Source: an uncultured Bacillota bacterium
GTDB lineage: Bacteria > Bacillota > Clostridia > Caldicoprobacterales > UBA3941
Length of the DNA: 5,709 bases
Assembly (NCBI GenBank): GCA_937960725.1
Contig: CALGOY010000261.1
Span: 1-5,709, forward strand
Direction: 5' to 3'
Part shown: positions 1 to 5,188 of the stretch, one piece after another
How positions within the stretch are numbered: the stretch's first letter is position 1
How the letters are laid out: every line of letters begins with the position of its first letter
Made by a program: the position numbers and the translations under genes
The notes under the pieces: generated by a model
What the model saw: only the letters and a program-made list of their open reading frames with translations
Told to the model about the DNA's origin: nothing
Databases searched by the model: none

Positions 1-98
1 TTTCATAGAATAAAATTATACTTTTTTAGGTGACATTTTCACTGAGTATTGACACTGAATTTTTATATCTTCAGATTATATTATTAAACACAGTATTC
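1..98. other. AT-rich intergenic edge without a recognisable gene
   Basis: This stretch beyond the terminator of the leftward operon is AT-rich and contains no open frame I would defend. A TATAAT hexamer is readable on the minus strand at 15-20. It could be the -10 element of a leftward gene beyond the window, but nothing resembling TTGACA lies 16-18 bases upstream of it. A perfect TTGACA on the plus strand at 49-54 has no -10 element at a normal distance. I see no RNA gene. Confidence 0.4.
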
Positions 99-164
99 AA
101 AAAATATAGAGCCATAGCGGGAAATCCTATAACAAATACATAGAAAATCCACACTATGGCTCTA
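99..164 (-). terminator. Probable rho-independent terminator of the cooS operon
   Basis: Read on the minus strand, a perfect 11-bp inverted repeat (plus-strand arms 107-117 TAGAGCCATAG and 154-164 CTATGGCTCTA) is followed by TA and six T residues (104 down to 99). It starts 14 bases after the cooS stop codon. The orientation of the T-run fits termination of the leftward transcript only. The loop of 36 bases is unusually long for an intrinsic terminator. It may be shortened by an inner 4-5 bp stem (CTATG/TATAG). Termination is inferred from the structure alone. Confidence 0.7.
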
Positions 165-178
165 ATTATAAAAGCACT

Positions 179-2092
179 TTATTGCAACCCTAGTTTTTTT
201 CTCTTTTCCATAATGTGCTTCTCAATACCATCTGCCACTTCTACCGGGTCATCCCCTAGAGCAATTTTTCCCCCTGTTATTTCCTCCACATCTTCTGTCA
301 TTAGCTTTACAAGCTGGGGTGCACCGGTTATAAACGGCGTGGGGGATAAGTGGGTATACGCGCCATAAGCTACAGCAAATATACCATCAATGGTAGCTTT
401 TTGCTCCATCCACTCAGGAGCAGTAACAGCTATTGGTAGGTCGGGTATATCTACATCTAAATGATCCGCAAGAGCGGTAACCAACATGGATACCCTACCA
501 GTATCGGTACAGGTTCCAAAGCTCAATACAGGAGGAATTTTAAGCATGTTGCATACTTCCTTCAATCCATCTCCCGCCATGTTAATAGCATCTAAGTTGC
601 ACAGTCCCGCAACTTCCAGGGCGTGATTGCCGCAGCCTCCGCTTACCACCAGTATGTCCCTCTTAATGAGCTCTTTTGTCAGGTTTACCGTATTCCAATC
701 CTGCGGGCCGTTCCGTAAGGTAGAACAGTTGGCTAGTGCCACTACGCCCTTGATTTTACCAGCGGTAATTACATCCACTAGAGGATCCAATTTATTCCCA
801 AGGGCCTCTAGTACCGCCTCTGTGGAAAAACCAGCGATGGCTTTTTGCACAATTTTAGGTACTTTAGGCGCAACCTTGCCCTTGCGTTTTTTGAAGTTTT
901 CCAAAGCAAGCTCTATCAGCTTGTCCGCCATGGCATCTACTTCCGCAGGATAATATTCAATCTTATGCTTCAGCCCTGGCATATCTACAATAGTGCTTAC
1001 GCTAACCAGGGTTACCTGATATTTTTCAGCATACATATCAATAGCCGGTGGCGAACAGTTCTCCTCCATAGCCATAACGTCTACAGTTCCGGTAGCAAGA
1101 AGGGGTTCGATAGACAGCCAATTACCAATCAAGCCTACAAACACATCATCTACTGGAAACCTTTGCAGAAGCTCCTGTCCCGTTTCAATAGAGCCGACGA
1201 TTCTTAATCCCTTAGCTCCTACAGCTCTAGCCCTCTCCTGAACTTCCGGAGTCTTAGCTTTCTGCAGCGTAGCAACTCCGGCCCAGGGCTGGTGTCCATT
1301 AAACACAATATTTACATAATCCGGATCCATAATCCCAAGGTCAACATTTACCTCATGGGGTTTAGGAGTCCCGAACAATATATCCTGTACCATCTCTAGT
1401 CCAATCTGAGCATTATAGATAGTAGCCAGACCCAAGCGAAGAGCCTTCATCGCTAGTGAAACGTGATTTCCATCTACGTTAGTTAAACAGCTGGCAATGC
1501 AGTTTTGCTCTTCATGAACTACTCCAGCGGGATAAATTCCGATATCTCTCCACACCTTTTTCCGCTTCCTAGGTGCAAAAGCTTCTACCATGAGGTTTGG
1601 TTCCTCAACCCCAATCCTCATCTGAGCTTCTAATACATCCGCTAGCTCTTTTGCCATCTGATTGATGTCTTGATTTGTATTAATTCCTAATTTTTCGCAC
1701 ATCCATTTTAGTTTGCCTACATCAGTGATTTTAAAAGGCGTCTTTCCCTCTGCCGTAGCTCTAAGGGTTCTAAAGGCTTCATAGGCGTGATGGCTGTAGG
1801 TGGCTGCTCCCATTATATTTCTTAGCAGCAGGTTCCGCATAGCCATGGCGTCAGGCCCTATTCCGCAAACTCCCTTATCCTGCCCGCTTTTTTCGCTAAT
1901 CCTACAGGGGCCATTAGAACACAATTGACAGCTGAGTCCCTGCAAGCAAAATTTACACCGAATTTTCTCTTGAAGGACCCACCTGTCAAATACGTTGGAC
2001 ATACCATCTTCACGGATTCGCTTCAGCATCTCTTCTACCGAATCATGATAGCTTACCCTGCCTTCTGTTTTTTCCAGCACAGTTTCTCTCAT
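179..2092 (-). CDS. cooS: CooS-family protein (Ni-CODH-like), deviant type lacking one C-cluster cysteine
   Basis: This 637-residue cytoplasmic protein has the full length and fold signatures of the anaerobic Ni,Fe carbon monoxide dehydrogenase family (homodimers with B, C and D metal clusters). The B-cluster cysteines are visible as C55, C58, C63 and C76. C-cluster ligands are H267 (NGHQP), C346 (ENCSPP), C456 (ANCS), C487 (SGGCGNHAL) and C528 (FGTCTD). The active-site lysine is K565 (EWMEQKA). The sixth ligand, Cys295 in C. hydrogenoformans CODH-II numbering, is missing: the usual GxCCTG is GSIETG at 300-305, and no Cys occurs between 267 and 346. The catalytic His (H93) aligns by eye with Y99. 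The D-cluster pair is also altered (C46 and C49, with S54 where a Cys is usual). Authentic CO oxidation is therefore doubtful. The protein resembles CooS-V, reported to hold an Fe/S/O hybrid cluster and to turn over hydroxylamine slowly. The start at 2092 is supported by AAAGGGG seven bases upstream. It is the last gene of the leftward operon. Family membership is near certain; substrate unknown. Confidence 0.96.
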   Translation of the reverse strand: MRETVLEKTEGRVSYHDSVEEMLKRIREDGMSNVFDRWVLQEKIRCKFCLQGLSCQLCSNGPCRISEKSGQDKGVCGIGPDAMAMRNLLLRNIMGAATYSHHAYEAFRTLRATAEGKTPFKITDVGKLKWMCEKLGINTNQDINQMAKELADVLEAQMRIGVEEPNLMVEAFAPRKRKKVWRDIGIYPAGVVHEEQNCIASCLTNVDGNHVSLAMKALRLGLATIYNAQIGLEMVQDILFGTPKPHEVNVDLGIMDPDYVNIVFNGHQPWAGVATLQKAKTPEVQERARAVGAKGLRIVGSIETGQELLQRFPVDDVFVGLIGNWLSIEPLLATGTVDVMAMEENCSPPAIDMYAEKYQVTLVSVSTIVDMPGLKHKIEYYPAEVDAMADKLIELALENFKKRKGKVAPKVPKIVQKAIAGFSTEAVLEALGNKLDPLVDVITAGKIKGVVALANCSTLRNGPQDWNTVNLTKELIKRDILVVSGGCGNHALEVAGLCNLDAINMAGDGLKEVCNMLKIPPVLSFGTCTDTGRVSMLVTALADHLDVDIPDLPIAVTAPEWMEQKATIDGIFAVAYGAYTHLSPTPFITGAPQLVKLMTEDVEEITGGKIALGDDPVEVADGIEKHIMEKRKKLGLQ

Positions 2093-2093
2093 C

Positions 2094-2155
2094 CATAATC
2101 CCCTTTCTAAGAGTTTCTTCCCCTAAAAAGTTTGCCCCAAATGGGTGGGATTATG
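2094..2155 (-). promoter_or_regulatory. Inverted repeat able to sequester the cooS ribosome binding site
   Basis: In the gap between the binding-protein gene and cooS, the minus strand carries CATAATCCC (plus 2147-2155) and GGGATTATG (plus 2094-2102), a perfect 9-bp inverted repeat with a 44-base loop. The downstream arm covers most of the G-run of the cooS ribosome binding site and reaches to one base before the start codon. Pairing would hide the site in the mRNA. A short, weak CCCA/TGGG pairing is possible within the loop. I recognise no riboswitch class. A regulatory role is inference. Confidence 0.4.
2100..2106 (-). promoter_or_regulatory. Ribosome binding site of cooS
   Basis: On the minus strand, AAAGGGG lies seven bases before the ATG at 2092. 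It is one base different from AAAGGAG. It fixes the cooS start and lies partly inside the right arm of an inverted repeat that could mask it. Confidence 0.7.
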
Positions 2156-2170
2156 AGTTTAGTTAATAAA

Positions 2171-3226
2171 TTACTCTTGAAAGCACTCCGGGTATATTAT
2201 CTTAGCAAGATATTCGTAGCTTTCTCCCCACCTTGCATTAGGTTTATAGTGGAATAATTCCTTTGTCAAGATTATATACCGATCATTCTTAACAGCGGAC
2301 AAATTGTTCCAAGCTGGATTCTTTTGTATTCCGTTTTTAAGAGCTTCTATAGCCTTTTCACTATCTCCCATGGTAATTACAAATATATAATCGGGATCTT
2401 CTTCTATAACTTCCTCTATGCTCAAGTCCTCCAACAGGGACCGATGCTTCGACGCAATATTAAATGTCCCTAAATCCTCCAGAATTTTGCAGGCCATGTG
2501 GTCATCGCTTTTAGCCTTTGCCCCACTGGAAAATGCCCGAATAAATAAAACAGTCGGCTCTTTAGATTTATCTATTTTAGATAAAACATCTTCGATTTGT
2601 TTTTGAACCTTTAGCCCATTTTCTTCGTACAGCTCTTTATTGCCCGTTATATCGGTACAAATATCCAGCATATTTAAATAGTCTTCGAAATATTCTACCT
2701 TGAAAAAAGCATGGGGGATGTTAAGGTTCTCAAGAGTTTCCGATATTTTTACATGGTTCTCAATGTCCGGTGAAAGCAAAACAAAATCCGGCGATAAAGC
2801 TAATACCTCTTCCAAGTTGGGGTCTTTCACAGTACCTACGATTTTAGTTTCTTCAGTTACATTCATCCGGCCCTGGGTTATTACATCATCCGTAACTCCT
2901 ACCAACTGACCTCCTGCTAAAAGCCAGGTTTCTGCATAGGAACCCATCAAAGCCACTACCCTCTCAGGTTTCTGCTCTAAAATTACGGTATTTGTAAGGT
3001 CGTCTGTAAATGTGTAATAGGGCTCTTCTTCGCTGATTTTTGCATCATCGACATTGTTTCGATTAGTATTGGTTTGATTAGCACTGCTCTGATCGGTACT
3101 GCTTTGATTGTCCTGCTTGTCTTCGCCCTTTGGCCCACTGCTACAGGCCGCTAGGGATAAAATAACAAAGCAAATCAATAGTACAATAGCAGGCAATCGG
3201 TATTTATTTCTATTTTTTGTTAGCAT
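2171..3226 (-). CDS. ABC-transporter substrate-binding lipoprotein, Fe3+-siderophore/cobalamin (PF01497-like) family
   Basis: This 351-residue protein has a basic N-terminus, a hydrophobic stretch (about 11-27) and a lipobox L25-A-A-C28, so it should be a lipoprotein tethered outside the cytoplasmic membrane. A hydrophilic linker rich in S, T, N and Q (about 29-65) precedes the binding domain (about 70-350). Family-type features include TFTDDLTNTVIL near 72, KPERVVAL (86-93), LSPDFVLLSP (144-153), a long central helix region, and the closing NPAWNNLSAVKNDRYI (303-318) with YPECF near the end. This family delivers iron-siderophores, haem, cobalamin and related chelates to BtuCD/FhuBG-type permeases. 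No permease or ATPase gene is visible here, so it is an orphan binding protein. The ligand cannot be read from sequence. Its ATG overlaps the stop of the upstream siroheme gene by seven bases (ATGCTAA), and its ribosome binding site lies within that gene, which implies translational coupling. Confidence 0.9.
   Translation of the reverse strand: MLTKNRNKYRLPAIVLLICFVILSLAACSSGPKGEDKQDNQSSTDQSSANQTNTNRNNVDDAKISEEEPYYTFTDDLTNTVILEQKPERVVALMGSYAETWLLAGGQLVGVTDDVITQGRMNVTEETKIVGTVKDPNLEEVLALSPDFVLLSPDIENHVKISETLENLNIPHAFFKVEYFEDYLNMLDICTDITGNKELYEENGLKVQKQIEDVLSKIDKSKEPTVLFIRAFSSGAKAKSDDHMACKILEDLGTFNIASKHRSLLEDLSIEEVIEEDPDYIFVITMGDSEKAIEALKNGIQKNPAWNNLSAVKNDRYIILTKELFHYKPNARWGESYEYLAKIIYPECFQE
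3061..3105 (-). repeat. Degenerate 15-bp tandem repeat encoding the lipoprotein linker
   Basis: Three adjacent 15-bp units on the plus strand begin GATTAGTATT (3061), GATTAGCACT (3076) and GATCGGTACT (3091), with more diverged copies on both sides (about 3046-3060 and from 3106). They encode five-residue units in the linker after the lipid anchor: NQSST, DQSSA, NQTNT and NRNNV (residues 40-59). This looks like local slippage expansion of a flexible tether and has no separate function that I can see. Confidence 0.75.
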
Positions 3227-4155
3227 GTAGCACCTCCGACTGTTTCTTCTTCCAATATCTCTTCTTTGCGTCTTAAAAGATTATCGGATACCAGCATCTT
3301 TTCTACCTTTTCTACACCAAGCCTATCTACAGTTGTTGCAAATCGCTCTCCAGATATACCTTTATGCTTGTATAACAAAATTGCTTTTTCTACCACATCT
3401 AGCACTTCATCTTTTGCAAATAGGGTTTTAAGAGGTGAACCTATTCGTATCCTTTTACCCCATCTGCCACCTACATAAACTTTATATAACTGCTCTCCAT
3501 CAGGTATAGCCTTGAAAGGACATTTTGCCACACATAGTCCACAATTGTTGCAGATTGATTTATCAATTACCAGTTTTCCATCTTCAACCCGGGCTGCATC
3601 CATAGGACAAGCTTCTACAACGCTACACTTAGCACAACCCTTACACAAATCGGGATTATAATTCGGAACTTTTTGACCTACGATTCCTAAATCGTTTAGA
3701 TCTGGCTTTACACAGTTGTTGGGACATCCCCCTACCCCAATCTTAAATTTATGAGGAAGCACTACATCTGCGTAGCCTTCATAGAATCGCTTATGGATTT
3801 CCTTCGCTAACCCCTGGGTATCGATGTTGCCAAATACACAAACCGTACCCTTACATGCTACCACGGGACGGACTTTAGAGCCTGTTCCTCCCGTAACCAT
3901 TCCTTCTCTTGCAATATATTCTTTTACCTTCTCAATATCTTCAAACTTAATTCCAGGAATTTCTACTGTGAGCCTCGAAGTGAATGAAATATCCCCATTT
4001 CCAAATTTCTCAGCAACTTCGCTCAAATTTCTAAGCTGCTTGTAGTTTAATACCCCGTTTTCTGTAATAATCCTTGCAGAAAAGTGTACTCCATCCTTGT
4101 TTGACAAAAATCCTTCGCTTTTTACTTTTTTTCTTTGTTCTTCTGTAATATTCAT
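3220..4155 (-). CDS. Siroheme nitrite/sulfite reductase-like protein with inserted 2x[4Fe-4S] ferredoxin domain
   Basis: This protein is 311 residues long from the preferred ATG. Domains in order are a ferredoxin-like half domain of nitrite/sulfite reductases (about 15-85: FLSNKDGVHFSARII, LTVEIPG); the siroheme-[4Fe-4S] segment with C101-x4-C106 (ACKGTVCVFGN) and C144-x3-C148 (GGCPNNC); an inserted ferredoxin domain with C171, C174, C177, C183 and C202, C205, C208, C212; and a return to the reductase fold (VYVGGRWGKRIRIG, 227-239). This is one half of the duplicated reductase unit, as in the small assimilatory-type, AsrC and DsrA-like proteins, so it may act as a homo-oligomer. Six-electron reduction of sulfite or nitrite, or related electron transfer, is possible. 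The substrate is not decided by sequence. The first cysteine pair has spacing x4, while x5 is what I recall for classic sulfite reductases. A TTG at 4170 would add five residues but overlaps the GGGGG run (4164-4168) that serves the ATG eight bases on. First gene of the operon, divergent from lysR. Confidence 0.9.
   Translation of the reverse strand: MNITEEQRKKVKSEGFLSNKDGVHFSARIITENGVLNYKQLRNLSEVAEKFGNGDISFTSRLTVEIPGIKFEDIEKVKEYIAREGMVTGGTGSKVRPVVACKGTVCVFGNIDTQGLAKEIHKRFYEGYADVVLPHKFKIGVGGCPNNCVKPDLNDLGIVGQKVPNYNPDLCKGCAKCSVVEACPMDAARVEDGKLVIDKSICNNCGLCVAKCPFKAIPDGEQLYKVYVGGRWGKRIRIGSPLKTLFAKDEVLDVVEKAILLYKHKGISGERFATTVDRLGVEKVEKMLVSDNLLRRKEEILEEETVGGATC
3233..3237 (-). promoter_or_regulatory. 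Ribosome binding site of the binding-protein gene, inside the upstream gene
   Basis: On the minus strand, GGAGG is followed after six bases by the ATG at 3226. It lies in the last codons of the siroheme-protein gene, whose TAA (3222-3220) overlaps this ATG. The arrangement supports the chosen start and coupled translation of the two genes. Confidence 0.85.
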
Positions 4156-4190
4156 CAAAGTAACCCCCAATTTTTTTATATTTTGATTCG

Positions 4191-4219
4191 ATTATAACTC
4201 CTAAAGTATATATTGTAAA
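4191..4219 (-). promoter_or_regulatory. Sigma-A-type promoter of the leftward siroheme-lipoprotein-cooS operon
   Basis: On the minus strand, TTTACA (4219-4214) and a perfect TATAAT (4196-4191) are separated by exactly 17 bases. Transcription would begin near 4184, giving a leader of about 30 bases before the ATG at 4155. The element lies back to back with the lysR promoter, as expected for a target of a divergently encoded LysR regulator. Confidence 0.75.
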
Positions 4220-4228
4220 ATAATAATA

Positions 4229-4237
4229 TGTTATAAT
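4229..4237 (+). promoter_or_regulatory. Extended -10 promoter of the lysR-family gene
   Basis: TGTTATAAT matches the extended -10 consensus TGnTATAAT exactly. No good -35 hexamer lies 16-18 bases upstream, which is tolerated by extended -10 promoters. Transcription would start near 4244, about 40 bases before the ATG. Its upstream half overlaps the -35 region of the opposing promoter, so one bound regulator could affect both. Confidence 0.6.
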
Positions 4238-4273
4238 AATAATAGGTAATTAGTTATGGTAATTTATTTTAAA

Positions 4274-4279
4274 AGGAGA
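4274..4279 (+). promoter_or_regulatory. Ribosome binding site deciding the LysR start
   Basis: AGGAGA lies six bases before the ATG at 4286. An in-frame ATG at 4256 would add ten residues but has no ribosome binding site and lies upstream of this one. The resulting N-terminus (MTIRHLKIF) is the usual LysR beginning. Confidence 0.88.
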
Positions 4280-4285
4280 TTTTAT

Positions 4286-5188
4286 ATGACCATCAGACAT
4301 TTAAAAATTTTTATTGCTGTATGTGAATATGGAAAAATGAGTACCGCAGCTAAGAAGCTTCATATCTCGCAACCTTCTGTAAGTCAGGCTATTGCCCAGA
4401 TTGAACAATATTACGGGATAAAGCTGTTTGAACGTTTGTCTAAAAAACTCTACATTACTGAAGCCGGTCAGAGATTGCTAAATTATGCCCGGCACATAGT
4501 TGCTCTATTCGATGAAATGGACAAGAATATGAATAATGAAGCTAAAAATATCACTCTAAAGATAGGGGCAACAATAACCGTTGGTACCTGCGTGCTAAAC
4601 GATATATTGCAATCATTTGAATCAAGACATGAAGATGTTGAGACTAAAATATTTATACAAAACACCCATATCATAGAGGAAATGATATTAAGAAGCGAGC
4701 TGGATGTAGGGATGGTGGAAGGGGATATAAAAAGCCAGGACATAGTTAAAATCCCCATCCTTTCCGATGAGCTGGTACTAGTTTGCTCCAGCTCCCATGA
4801 GTTATCGAAGTTTAAAAGCATAGATATTAAAAAACTTCAAAATCTAGATTTTATCCTTAGGGAGAAAGGCAGCGGTACAAGGGAATTGTTTGAAAATGCC
4901 CTTGACAGGGCAGGGGTTACCGTTAATGAAAAGTGGGTTTGCAACAACTCAGAAGCAATTAAAAACGCGGTAATAAATAACCAAGGCTTGACCGTTATAT
5001 CCAAGATGTTGGTTGAAAAAGAATTAAAAGAAAAAAAGCTCCACACTATTTCAATAAATAATGTGAAGCTTACCAGAAAATTTCACGTGGCATATCATAA
5101 AAATAAATATCTGTCAGACCCCTTAAAAAGCTTTATACAGACTTGCATTCATTGCAGCCGTACTCAGGAAACTGCCTGTCGCTCATGA
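4286..5188 (+). CDS. LysR-family transcriptional regulator
   Basis: This 300-residue regulator has the normal family length. The N-terminal winged helix-turn-helix begins MTIRHLKIFIAVCEYG, and its core (about 18-37) includes STAAKKLHISQPSVSQAI, followed by the wing and linker helix (LFERLSKKLYITEAG). The effector-binding domain spans about 88-285 and carries REKGSGTRE (192-200), a sequence seen in LysR proteins of the CysL/YeiE/CbbR kind. B. subtilis CysL activates the sulfite reductase genes cysJI, so control of the divergent siroheme-reductase operon is a reasonable inference but is not shown. The ligand is unknown. The last 14 residues (CIHCSRTQETACRS) extend beyond the usual LysR end. Their coding region, together with the preceding few codons, overlaps the 3' end of the convergent reductase gene by 56 bp. 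C287, C290 and C298 lie in this tail. No terminator is visible at its end. Confidence 0.95.
   Translation: MTIRHLKIFIAVCEYGKMSTAAKKLHISQPSVSQAIAQIEQYYGIKLFERLSKKLYITEAGQRLLNYARHIVALFDEMDKNMNNEAKNITLKIGATITVGTCVLNDILQSFESRHEDVETKIFIQNTHIIEEMILRSELDVGMVEGDIKSQDIVKIPILSDELVLVCSSSHELSKFKSIDIKKLQNLDFILREKGSGTRELFENALDRAGVTVNEKWVCNNSEAIKNAVINNQGLTVISKMLVEKELKEKKLHTISINNVKLTRKFHVAYHKNKYLSDPLKSFIQTCIHCSRTQETACRS

Larger units (their letters stand above)
4191..4237. promoter_or_regulatory. Inverted repeat containing both divergent -10 elements
   Basis: ATTATAAC (4191-4198) and GTTATAAT (4230-4237) form a perfect 8-bp inverted repeat with a 31-base spacer centred on about 4214. Each arm contains the -10 hexamer of one divergent promoter, so the region is symmetric with respect to the two transcription units. 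The AT-rich spacer (for example AAGTATATATTG) is a plausible place for LysR binding, but I could not settle on a specific T-N11-A operator. Confidence 0.45.

Noticed and set aside
49..82. Perfect TTGACA at 49-54 as a rightward promoter
   Set aside because: The nearest -10-like sequence (TATATT, 77-82) is 22 bases away, and there is no gene downstream on the plus strand.
156..1207. Plus-strand open frames at 156-368, 627-953 and 845-1207
   Set aside because: They lie opposite the cooS gene, show no family resemblance and lack convincing ribosome binding sites. The first even starts inside the terminator.
179..2092. Annotation of the CooS protein as a functional CO dehydrogenase or as part of an acetyl-CoA synthase complex
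   Set aside because: One C-cluster ligand and the catalytic histidine position are changed, and no acs, cooF, cooC or hydrogenase genes are in view.
2126..2149. CCCA/TGGG hairpin in the lipoprotein-cooS gap as a terminator
   Set aside because: The stem is four base pairs with almost no loop and no adjoining T-run of adequate length. Read-through into cooS is more likely.
4156..4170. TTG start at 4170 for the siroheme protein
   Set aside because: No ribosome binding site precedes it, and the GGGGG run that suits the ATG at 4155 overlaps this TTG codon.
4256..4285. ATG at 4256 as the LysR start
   Set aside because: No ribosome binding site precedes it. The AGGAGA at 4274-4279 and the usual LysR N-terminus point to 4286.
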